Program-made: the position numbers and the translations under genes
The notes under the pieces: model-generated
The model's database searches: none
Seen by the model: only the letters and a program-made list of their open reading frames with translations
What the model was told of the DNA's origin: nothing
Part shown: one piece after another, positions 10,931 to 22,099 of the stretch
How the letters are laid out: each line of letters begins with the position of its first letter
Numbering within the stretch: the stretch's first letter is position 1
Source of the DNA: Climacium dendroides
Lineage: Eukaryota; Streptophyta; Bryopsida; Hypnales; Climaciaceae
Direction: 5' to 3'
Length of the DNA stretch: 64,000 nt
Assembly (NCBI GenBank): GCA_950106755.1
Contig: OX467083.1
Span: 32,607,029-32,671,028 of the forward strand

Positions 10931-13737
10931 TAACATTCTTGCATTTTCACCGTGCTGGGCCCACTTCATGAGGTGGGTTTAGTGTTGTGCAAATAGTTGT
11001 ACCCACAAGTGATCTTAGACTCTCATGAATAGAATCAATTCATTTTTTTAGGCAAGAATATGCAGGGGTTGGTGATGAGAATTTGATGTAACCCATTGGT
11101 CGCCACTGGAGATGCCTTTTGACAGTGAAACAAATCCTAATCACCTTCAGTTTCTTTTCTCCATACTCATACAAAACTGATTGGAAATGATTGGTGAGAT
11201 TACGTTTGTTCGTTGATTCGGAAAGATACTCTTCGCCAACTCCGATACTGTAAACATCTTTTGACTTTGGTGGCCAGAGAGATGTCTGAATCCTGAAATA
11301 AAAGTGTGACTGCAGTGCTCCAGGTGATCAGCTGTGAGTCATACTGTAGCGCTAATAGGAGATGAAGATCAAGGACAGTCTATCCCCTAGAGAACGATGG
11401 AATGTGAAATGACAAGCATAGGGCAATCACCGAATTCGGAAGATAAACATGCTGACGAGGAGGGGGAAGCCTGGTGAGGAATGCCTCTTTATTTTTTGAA
11501 TTCCAAACAACAAGGAGATACGTAAATGCCTGTCTAGACATGGATGAAATGTGTGATCGATAAAAGAAAAATTTGTGATCACTGATTACGTGGATTTCAA
11601 GCATCAGGAAGAGATCACGGGAAACAATCCTCCCACACAATGAACTGGACATTTCTTGGCGGCGGTTTATGTTAGAAACAAAGACTCTCTTTTTCACTTT
11701 TTTGCACTCCAGTAATCTTTATTTAAGTGTGGTTGGCTTCTGTACTTGAAACATCCTCGTAGTAGCTTCTATGGATTGAAAACCTCCTCCACTGTGGTTC
11801 AATTGTAAATTTTACTCCCTATGTTTTTGAAAAAGAATTGGGTTTGTTTTGTGTTTTATAAAGGAAACACGAATCTTTTTAAGTAACTGAGGTAGAAAAT
11901 CCAATAACTCCACCCGTAATGCCAATCGATCTGGCTTCATTACATCTTCGGAAGGCATTTGATGACATCTGCGTGGAAACTCGGCGTCGCTTAGCTCAAC
12001 TTTGTTGATGCTCGACGCTGCGGCACTGAAAAGTTGGGGACTTCGGATATCATAGTTTCATTTGTGTTAAAAGTTCTTTGGACTTTGGGAACTGGAACAC
12101 CTGAACATCAATCCAGGCTCACTGTCTTTAGGCATCCGTCATCCAATTGGGACCCCTGCCATTGGGCCGCCATCATTGTAGCCTCGCGTGGCCGCTGTCA
12201 CCGCCACCAATTCCTCTGCATCGAGACTGTACACGAGTAACTTATGTTAAGGAGCTTTGAAATCTTCATTGCCATTTTTGTCGACTGGTACCACACGTCC
12301 TGGCAATCAGCGTTCACACAGAACTGGCTAAAATTCACTCCATCGCTACTTAAAATTTTGAGTAGCTAAATGTACATTGGAGAAAATCTTTGAAAAATTT
12401 TAGCCAAGATTGCAACACACAATAGAATTTGATTGCCAATTTCCAACTTCCTCCACATTGGAATTAGTATCTATTTAGTTAGTTTTGTATTATAGTACTC
12501 CCAATAATCCTTTACAACTTGCAAAATCTTTTCTTTTCTATTTTTTTTAATACTAACTAAAGGTAGTTGACCCTTTACTGATCACTTAAGCAATTAAACA
12601 TGTCTGCAATATGGGTATGGTGTGGGGGGGAATTTTCTTGTTTTGAGAAATAGATTTATAGAAGTTTTCATAATTTTTTACATTTTTTTCTTCAAAAACA
12701 AATTACCATGAATTTTTTTCATGAAGATTTTAATCAACCTATTCTTGTTATATAAGTCACCGTATTTCCAACCATAAGCTAATTATAGAATCAACCATGC
12801 TTCAACGTAGGTGATAATTGTGGCTTTCAATGTACATCTTGTGATCAATGTACACCTCCCCAACATTTGTGTTGCATGAGTTGTCACCTAACCACATGAG
12901 CTGTCACCTAAACCACAACTGATCGGAAACAAAGCAACCTAAGGGCCTCCTCACATGTATCGGTGGGTGGGAGAAGTCCACAGGGTCGATATATAGAAAG
13001 CACTTTTATGCTGCTTCTACAGTGTGGAATACACCGGGATCGGTAGAACTCTCTCTCCTACTTCCACGCTTACCGATCATCAGTGGCACTGTTCTTGTCT
13101 TTTAGTTGCTTTCTTTGCCAACCGGGTGAGCATGTGAGCGGACCCTAAGACTCGAGTAGCAAAAATGGGTGGCTGGTAGGAAAGAGGTCACTACCTTTGG
13201 TAGCATATTGCACTAAATTTTATAAACTAGTTTTGGGATCACTGCTGGCAATCTTGCTCCGCCCCATCAGCACTTTGCGCTACTGTCGGTCACACGGTCC
13301 TCGTGACGCTCTAAATGCTCACTGGCACTGCCTCATGCGCTGCAATCTTTGTAACTTACTAGCAACAGTGTCTGTAAAGTTTTAGCTAGCAGTAGTTATA
13401 GCTAGCTCTGAATGAACCTCTAAAATTACCTGCAATATTTACACCACTTGTAACAATTCTGGAATCATGCTGATCTTGGTGACTGTCAGTAATGATGTGT
13501 TGACCCCCCCCCACGACGCTAGCATTTTGGTGAGCTTCAAGCCTTCAACTTCAAGCTCGTCGTAGGGAAGGATATGGACTAGGTAATTGCATAGGAGGCC
13601 AAGGTATCGAAAACAATCCTCAGTTGGTACTAATTTGTGATTATTTTTATGATGTGGCTTACCTCGCCATTACCAAGTATAATCTCGGAGAGTTGAGCCA
13701 TTTCACTTCTTTGACTGTTTAACAATCAAAACATGCC
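10931..13737. other. Gene-free block, less AT-rich between about 11.1 and 12.3 kb
   Basis: The base composition of 11090-12300 is closer to that of genes, and short frames exist, for example a 29-residue frame starting MPIDLASLHL at about 11921. None shows a recognisable domain or plausible splice structure. It may hold an old gene remnant or an unrecognised transcript. Confidence 0.3.
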
Positions 13738-13870
13738 ACAACGACGAACTCTCCTGCCTTTCGATTATGATAGATGGATCCACAACGACGAACTCTCCTG
13801 CCTTTCGATTATGATAGATGGATCCACAAGGACAAACTCTCCTGCATTTGGATTATGTTAGGTGTATCCA
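13738..13870. repeat. 44-bp tandem repeat, three copies, upstream of MATE gene
   Basis: AACGACGAACTCTCCTGCC begins at about 13740 and again 44 bp on. A third, diverged copy (AGGACAAACTCTCCTGCATT) starts a further 44 bp on. It lies 250-380 bp before the MATE start codon, probably promoter or 5' leader. Confidence 0.85.
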
Positions 13871-14119
13871 CACTCACTAAGATAATATCGGTTGGTAGTA
13901 GGAGAGACTTCTCTGAGATTTCTCCCACGGGTAGACCAATGAAATTTCTACTTCATACCCACCCTGCTGAAAATTTGCACAACCAAGAAGCGAGCATTAT
14001 CAACTTGCCACGATGGCGAAACTATCCTGCATGGCTTGCTTGCACGAGTATGTCGATATTGGAGTAGCTAGGATGTTGACATTGCTTGGACTAGTTGTAA
14101 TTCTAGAGAGCATGGACTA

Positions 14120-17100
14120 GTGAATGATTTGGCGCCCGAGTGCTTGGTCGAGGGTAGAGATTCTGTATCAACAATGACGAAATCGACAGACATTCCTCCC
14201 CGACTGAGTCGCCGTGATTCAGCTCAAGTTGCATCTCACTCATCTCCCGTGTCGTCGTTTCCATCTCGAGGTGGCTTCTACCGCGCGCACAGCGTCACGG
14301 ATTTCCAGTCAGTTATGCACTCTCCAACAAGTCACAACAAGTCGGTCATTTCTGATTTGGCAGAGCCGCTTCTGCAGCAAGCGACAGAATCGAAAGGAGA
14401 TTATGGCGCCTCGACGAGAACAGGTCATAAATTGGAGGTGCCGCTGTTGCAGTCTAAGAGGTGCAGCTTGTCCCAGGAAGTGATTCGGCAATGTTGGATC
14501 GCTGGTCCGATGATTGGCGTCAACCTGTTGCAGTACTCCATCACGGTGTTGTCGGTCATGTTTGTGGGGCACCTCGGGGAGCTTGAGCTTGCCAGTGCCT
14601 CCATCGCCACATCTCTGGCTAGCGTTTTGGGCTACTACGTCTTGGTGAGCTGGTGTTCTACCGTAACTCGATCTTCACCTGTAAGCTTAGCGTGAGTGTA
14701 CTGCTGTAACACCACTGAGACATTGTTCCTGAATAGATGCTAACCGTTATAGATGTTGTGATCAACACGTCCAGTTGGGCATGGGAAGCGCCCTGGAAAC
14801 GCTGTGCGGACAAGCCTACGGCGCCAAGCAGCACCACATGCTGGGCGTCTACCTCCAACGAGCCTTTCTGGTCTTATTCACCACCTGCCTACCCCTGTCC
14901 TTCGGGTTCCTCTACATGTCGGACATTCTCCAACTCGTCGGACAGGAAGCCGACATTGCCGAGAAGGCAGGGGAGTACGCCTTGTACCTCTTGCCCGGCC
15001 TGTTCGGTTACGCGTTCTTGCAGCCCATGGTGAAGTTCCTGCAAACGCAGAGCGTGGTGATCCCCATGCTGGTGTGCTCCGCCCTGACGCTCGTCATGCA
15101 CGCAGCCATTCTCTACACGTTTATTTTCCTGTTCGGGTGGGGATTCCGAGGAGCGGCTATGGCCACCAGCTTGTCGTTCTGGATCAATGGTGTCGTGCTG
15201 GTTCTGTACGTGAAATTGTCTGGGGCGTGCCATGCAACGTGGAAGGGATTCTCCAGGGAGGCTTTGGACGATTTGTATGGGTTTCTCAAACTCGCGGTTC
15301 CTTCTTGTATCATGATCTGGTAAGCGCGCTCAACTGGTTGACCTGAGGAGCAGAGGGCTAGCTAGCTTATGGGGAGATCTGTATATCAGTACTGGTAGTC
15401 CTCTCGCGTCAATTTCGTTGTATTGGCACCTGGAAACGTAAACCTATCTATATCAGTCCGAAGGAGTTTTAAGAGTTTTGTGCAATTGAGCGTCACAATT
15501 TTGGAGGTCTGAATTGTGTCAATGCACGCATATGGACGTTCTTTGGAAAGATTACTTTGAGTGCAATAGCGGAACTCTCTTGAGATCAAATTGTTTTATC
15601 ACTCAATGTATGAATTTCTCAAGCAAGCGATCATAGTGAGAGGTCAGTCGATCACTATTAAAGGGAAACCAGACAACCTCGTTTCCATTTAAAGATTTTA
15701 GAAATTCAGGCCGTTACATATAGATTGGCACATACTAATTGCTTATTGAAGGCCAACTGAGTATGAATAAGCAAGTTATGGGGAATTTCATTAAAATGGC
15801 AAATATTCTGTGACTTTGACATCCCACAGTTCAGACTGGGCGGTCTGAAATCTAGTACACTAATAGATTTCAGACCGCCTGGTCTGAACTGTGGGAATTG
15901 CACACTGTGAAAATGGCACATGGAATATCGCCATTTTAATGAAATTCCCCATAGTTGCAGTTGTTGACAGGGTTCACTTGGTAGAACTTCAATTCATTAT
16001 GTAATACTACGTATCAAAATTGTAACATTCAATCCCACAAAGCTCTAAAAACTAAGACTGGTCTAGAATTATGCTTCTGGGCGCCCACCTTGAAAAGTGC
16101 CAATGCTACATATTTCCTACGTAGTACAATTTAATGGAATTAACGTTACAGGATCATGTTTCTAATGGCTTTCGTATTGTCTACCTTACTTGAAGGTGAC
16201 TTGCCTTGGTTGAATGTGTTGAGTTTCTGCAATTTTTCTGTTATCCCTTGACAGGGCTTAATCAATTGGTCTTTTTTTCTGCAGTTTGGAGTATTGGTGT
16301 TTCGAGATTCTTGTGCTTTCAGCAGGGCTTTTGCCAAAACCCCAGCTAGAGATCTCTGCCTTGTCAGTCTGGTGAGTCTCCGTTAATTATGTGTTCACTT
16401 GCTACTGACACAACTGAAAATATACAAATCACTCTACATATTTTCCAAATTGGGGAATTTCATTCCCCAATTTTCCATTTGCCATTCCACAACTTTGGCT
16501 TATATGGTTTACACCGCGCGGTCTGAAGCGTACACCTGTCCTAGATGGCACTTTTACAGTTTGACTGCGTGGTCTAAAAATGGCGTATAAAATAGGTCAA
16601 TTTAATGAAATTCCCTATCGATGTCCTCTAACATACGGACTGATCAATGATTGTATTGCAGCATAAGCATGGTCACACTTAACTACATGATACCTCTTGG
16701 GCTCAGTGCTGCTGCAAGGTAACTACTACTTGACCTTTCCAAGCTTGTTCGTTTCTTCCTCTTTCTGATGTTGTGCATTAATATTCTCGTTCAATGAGAC
16801 TTCACATTAATTAAAGCATGATATTTATGAAAAATGTCACGTACATAGCATGTGAAATTTTTTCATAAGCAATGTGTTTTTGAGTTGACTGAGTTCAGGA
16901 GCTCAGGTCAATGACAATTGGTTTCAAATAGAAAAGTACCGATTACGATTTATAGATCAACCAGCATGTGGATATTGAAGCTACCCATTGATTTAACAAT
17001 AAGAATTTTGCAACTTAACAATAAAAATCCATTGTTTGCAAATGCAAATGTTGAAAGAAGCGTTTTCATGTTTTAATTTCATGAACACAATTGGATTTTA

Positions 17101-18951
17101 TTTCCTGCTTACATTTGAGATTTTTTCCAAATGCAGCACCCGGGTGTCCAATGAGCTCGGAGCGGGGAACGCAGGAGCAGCCAAGTACGCAGTCCATGTA
17201 GTCATGAGCATGTCAGCATTTCAAGCCTCCATCGTCGGCTGCATTCTTGTGGCGTTGCGCTTCCACTGGGGATGGCTTTACAGCAACGATGCTGAAGTGG
17301 TGCATTATGTGGGAACTTTGATGCCTTTCATTGCTTGCGTTGCGCTGTTTGATGGAATTCAAGGCGTTCTTTCTGGTACGAGATCAACATAATAACTTTT
17401 GCGAGCCCCAAATTGTCAAAAGTTGCTCTATTATATCTATCAGAGTTCATATAATCCTTTAGGAAGCTTCAAAGGTAAAATCACGTACTGAAGAAGAAAA
17501 GAAACCATGTCATATACAACATTACCGTAACAATCAAAATATGCTTTGGAAGTTACTATAATTGTAATTGAGCTTTCAGTATGGGTTTTCTATTCAATGA
17601 AATGTTTACTGCTTTGCTTTGGTCATTGTCATAATTATGAATTTTCCTTGTAAGTGGCAGTGTGTGTGTGTGTGGAACTACATGGTTTTTTATGAGATTA
17701 TGGTACTATAAAATCCTTCAAATTGACAGTCATTCTAATGTAAATGTCAATTCAACGAAATACAGCTGTAAATTCAGCTGTCTTACCAATTTCGTGCACT
17801 GGTGTCTGGACAGGTGTTGCAAGAGGTTGTGGGCGGCAGGAGTTGGGAGCTTACATCAACTTGTTCACATTTTATGTCATTGGAGTCCCGACCGCTCTAC
17901 TACTTGCTTTTTATTTCAACCTCGGTGGGCGAGTAAGCATCTGCATCCAGACCTGCTACAACATATGCATTAAATATGATGTATTGAGTGCTATCAATAG
18001 GCTTAGGGTCCAACTAAAATTAATTTAGAGCAAAGTCGTTTCAAGGCAGAGAAAATGAAGAAGAATCAAAGCTCTGACATACTCACTTGTGACGACAATG
18101 GCTCATTAAGTTACTCGAGTTTCATTCAGTTGTTCAAATGGAGCTCAACGTTGCAAAACCAAGGTGTTAGATTTCCTTTTTCATGTGTTTCGGAATCTTT
18201 CAAGCCAATCTCTCTCTAATTTTATGAATGCTTAAATGCAGATCTAATTATCTAAATTGTTGTACAGTTTATTAGGCAGACGAAGGCAAATAATATGGAA
18301 TCACCATGTACGGTATACAAGTATACTGCAACCAAGGACCTGATGATATCCTAAGTGTTGATGTGCAGGGCCTCTTCACAGGTTTGCTTTGTGGATTAGG
18401 CACGCAAATGCTTACACTCTCCATTATTACATTGCGAACCGACTGGGACAAACAGGTAAGTTAATTATGAAAGTAACAGGCTTTAGTTAGTAATTGGTGT
18501 TCTCTTAATAAGTTATGCGCAAATTGGCTTGTTCCTCGATTTCATCTCGTGCACTGTTGGTCTCCTTGTGTATAACTGAATACTTACGTGTTCTCATAAA
18601 AAGGTATGAACATACAGATTAGTGAAACTATTTTGTTGTTGTTGAAGTTTGTTTTGATAATCTCACTCGATACGCACAATATACAATTTTTAAGGCCGTC
18701 GTTAATGGTACGATAGGTAGTCTATAGCTCATTTCAGAGCGTAACTTGCTCATCAAAGGGTCTGGAAATTTCTTCACTAAGAAAACAATCCGAGATTTTG
18801 GTTGATTTATGGAGGGAGAACGAAATTTCTGCAGTTTTGTTAAACAAGGGGTGTGTTGTGAGTGCAGGTCCAGATCGCGTGTAAACGTGTGCTAAATGAT
18901 GAGCATGAGAAAGTGGAAGGCTTTAAGAAGTTATCAAATGATTTTGTCTAA
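14120..18951 (+). CDS. MATE (multidrug and toxic compound extrusion) transporter, 8 exons
   Basis: Exons: 14120-14644, 14775-15319, 16285-16371, 16662-16718, 17137-17375, 17814-17932, 18369-18455 and 18868-18951 (TAA). All splice phases agree and give 580 residues. The first ~122 residues are Ser-rich and probably cytosolic. The MATE fold starts near [11 protein letters not shown] (123). Family signatures seen: [57 protein letters not shown] and [16 protein letters not shown]. Known: plant DTX/MATE proteins have about 12 membrane helices and export organic cations, flavonoids or citrate with H+ or Na+ antiport. The substrate cannot be told here. Start choice: ATG 14120 follows an in-frame TGA; ATG 14174 is a possible alternative and would remove 18 residues. 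Two related MITEs sit in introns 2 and 3. No neighbour suggests a pathway. Confidence 0.93.
15777..15953. mobile_element. TA-flanked foldback MITE in MATE intron 2
   Basis: Termini TGGGGAATTTCATTAAAA at 15779 and the complement ending at 15951 form a 22-bp perfect inverted repeat flanked by TA. Inner arms CACAGTTCAGAC..GGCGGTCTGAAATCTA and their complement meet near 15860, so almost the whole 173 bp is self-complementary. Non-coding. Confidence 0.85.
16451..16617. mobile_element. Diverged relative of the intron-2 MITE, in MATE intron 3
   Basis: It starts TGGGGAATTTCATT and ends AATGAAATTCCCTA, about 167 bp long. The inner words GCGCGGTCTGAAG and GCGTGGTCTAAA recall the GCGGTCTGAAA arms of the copy at 15777. 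The flanks do not show a clean TA duplication. Confidence 0.7.
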
Positions 18952-18966
18952 CTCCAGGTATTGGTT

Positions 18967-19580
18967 CTTGACCCCTCAAGGCCCTGTCTTGAGGTAATCT
19001 GAACTTTCAAAACTGTGAATTTGCACTATAAAGCGAAACTTAGAGAATCATAATTTAGAAAATGGCATTTGAGCGAAAGTTGTACATTGTGACTTGATCA
19101 TATCCATAGTGATGAATCTATCATTGCACTAAAGAATATTTATTTATGAAATATGAAACCAAAAATGGATCGATGAAATTACAACGTACTAGAGATTGCA
19201 AGGATGAGAATAACCCAAACTTGAATCCTGGAGGTGATTTAGGGTTTAAAATGATTAATAATCTCACAATAGATTTCATAGAGACTCACAACTGGAAGTT
19301 TTTTGTTTTACACTACTGCTATTCTTTTAAATGTATCTAGCACAGGCCTCTTAACTTATTTCAAAGCGTTGTTTCTCATCACCTTGGATTCATTTTATGT
19401 TCACCAATCTAATGACTTGATGACCTCATTATTCACACTCGTGAACTTCAATGGATTCATCTTATATTCACCTATTCATCTAATGACTTATTATTCATAC
19501 TCACGTACATAAAATGAATTCATCTTATGTTCACTTAATTTAGAATCTAATGACTTTATTACTCACACTCATGTTACTAC
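18967..19580. repeat. Dispersed repeat, copy 2 (pair with 6641-7200)
   Basis: It begins TTGACCCCTCAAGGCCC, a degraded form of the CCCCTCAAGG terminus of the TTAA-flanked elements, immediately after the MATE stop codon. It is collinear with 6641-7200. TTCATCTTATGTTCACC-like phrases recur around 19390-19530. It may supply the MATE 3' untranslated region. Confidence 0.6.
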
Positions 19581-20711
19581 TTCAATGACAGATAGGGCGC
19601 CCAACTTCTTTCAGCATCGACACAAAGAATACAAAAAAGACCAAAGAGTGTAGTGATTTTTTTGCCAAGTAAATTAGTGCACTGGCTCATCACCCAACCA
19701 AATCATCAATTTTGGAAAAGGTCCACATCGATGGGGAGATCTGGTGCAAAATTCAAGAATTCACTTCTATTTCAGCAAGTGATGGAGTTTAATTTGTTTG
19801 AGAAGATGAAAGTTCTTGAGAAGTGAATGTAATTCTATGTGCAGATAGGAATAAATTTAGTAGCAAGTGGAGAGTTTTCACGTGAATGAGTTCATCATTG
19901 TGTTTCAAATAGAGAGCTCTGGTTTGAAGGTAGATCCAATTATCAGCCTCATTGGCATGTGCACATGAAATTTGGGAATTGAGAAAGCTTTGAAGGTACC
20001 CTACTTTAAGGTCAGATTCGGCATAAGTCATTTCTGTAAAAAAGAAAAGAAAAGAAAAAATGTCACATGTCATTTTGTGAATGGTGTGAGGTGATGTGGA
20101 CTCTTGAGAACAAGGTTTTTTTTGGTTTTTGGAAAAGTGTTAAAATGGCAACATAAGAGAAAATGATGTAGCAAATATTTTAGTATTCAACAATTATTCA
20201 CCTATATTTTGGATAGAACTATGTTTGCAACTATAAACTAGATGAGCTTTATTTAAAATTGGAAATTTCATCCAATTTTTAATAGAAACTAGAGCAATTG
20301 GGCATTATCATCCATTTTTTCTTCAAATTTTTCCTTATAGGCTTGGTACTCTCCAATTATTTTTTAGACTTTTGGGCAATTAAATGCCCCCCAAAAGCTA
20401 TTTGAGAATCTAACATGGAAATTCAACTTTGGCACTGAATGCCAAATTAGACCTTCACATATTATAGTCCAAAAGATTCCAACATGATGATATGTATTAT
20501 TTGTTTTTACAGTTTCCTTGAAAGTAATTCCAAGGACATTTAATCCTCAATGTCCTTATTGGATTACATTCGGATAGTGGGTGTAAAAAGCAATGATAAT
20601 CAAAGATGCTATCTTTGAGATAGAAGATTTGTATACAATCTTCAAACTTGTGTAGCATTCTTTAACAAATAATTTTTTACCAAAAGAATTTAAATTGTTT
20701 TTTAGTGACAT
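19581..20711. other. Gene-free AT-rich spacer
   Basis: No coding frame with recognisable content and no repeat boundary seen. Confidence 0.4.
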
Positions 20712-21295
20712 TAAGGTGGGTACACCTAAAAGCGCCACAAATTGGTCTGTGGCTCTTGTGAAGGCTGAATGGTGACTAGTCCATGTAGAAAATCAAAGAG
20801 ATGTGTTCATGAGGAAGAGATGCACAATCAATTTAGTCATTGTGGCAACTATGAGAGTACAGTAGGCTTGCAAAGTTTTGCATGTAGGGTGACTTAAAGA
20901 GCTCATAGACTACATTAGAAAAGAGCATGGCCATGCCCAATATGGCCGTCACAAGATGTCAGAAAGAACACAAATACTCATCCATTGTGCCATTAAAAAA
21001 GAAAAAAAATAAAGAAGTTTGGGGAATAAAGAAGTAGCAGAAGAAACTACCAAAGTGTAACACCATCCTCTCATCAGTGACATTTAACTCATCATCCTCT
21101 AAAATGCTTTAGCTGTCACTTAAAGACTCTTAATGATATCCGTAATCTGACATGAACTCTCTCATAAAAATCGTGACAACTTCTAAAACTGCCTATGTAA
21201 ATAAATGACCATTCTTTGTATATGCCAAAGCCATTTTAGTGCCTTTTCTAGCTAACGCTTTTACACACAGGGCGATTTTGGGTGTACCCACCTTA
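20712..21295. mobile_element. TA-flanked inverted-repeat element, 580 bp
   Basis: Left AGGTGGGTACACCTAAAA at 20714 and right TTTTGGGTGTACCCACCT ending at 21293 pair with one mismatch. TA flanks both (20712-20713, 21294-21295). Pairing continues inward (GCGCC/GGGCG). No transposase frame is present; TA duplication suggests Tc1/mariner-type mobilisation. Confidence 0.8.
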
Positions 21296-21300
21296 GCGCC

Positions 21301-21388
21301 TTCAGAAAAAGATCAACCATTCACTCCACACCATCCATACTCTCTTCAGAAAAAGATCAACTATTCACTCCACACCATCCATACTCTC
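21301..21388. repeat. 44-bp direct duplication
   Basis: TTCAGAAAAAGATCAAC (21301) recurs 44 bp later at 21345. The rest of the unit, including CACTCCACACCATCCATACT, is copied with one change. It lies directly beside the TA-flanked element. Confidence 0.9.
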
Positions 21389-22099
21389 TACGTTAATGTT
21401 AGACTTTAAAGTCCTTTTTGTTGGCTATGGAATGAAGGGGAGGAGGTTTTAATTGCATTAACAACAGTTACATGTGAAAAATTTCAAGTAGGAACTTACA
21501 TGATAATTGAAGCAATGCTACAATGACAAACCCTCTTGTAGCATAAGTGAAGCACTGCTACACTGACAGCGTCTTGCAGCATAGCTGCTTGTTTAGTTTT
21601 CATCTAAAAAACGATTCTCACAATTGCTCAAGAATGTCATAAATGTTTCAAGTAAAAATGCAGTTTCATCATGCTATAATATGCCTCTTAACTCCGCAGT
21701 CACCCCCAAAAGGACGTTTGGATTTTTGAGAGGTTAAATAAACATCTAAGTTTCTCTGAACAACCAAATTGTTTATGTTTAGTGACACAGTTAAAAGAGA
21801 AGCTTGCAACTTCCATGATACTACGCCTCTAAACCACCCATGTATGTACTCTGTTAGGCCGTCTATTAACGAAGGTACCGTATTAACACCCCATAGGAAA
21901 TATTCAGCAGTTGGTAAAGGGTAATCCAATGAGCAGGGACAGTTTTGGTCTTACCGTCCTCGAAACTAACGAGTAGACTTTCCTGATATGATTGATGGGC
22001 ACCATCTTTCGCTGGAGATCGACTTGCATAGAATCCGTTAAACTGGCAGAGAAGTCGAAGTACACATCTGTTCATTCTAAAGAAGCAAGAGCCTTGCAA

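Noticed and set aside
11380..12240. Frames in the less AT-rich block at 11.1-12.3 kb
   Set aside because: No domain, no consistent exon chain; could be a decayed gene but not supportable.
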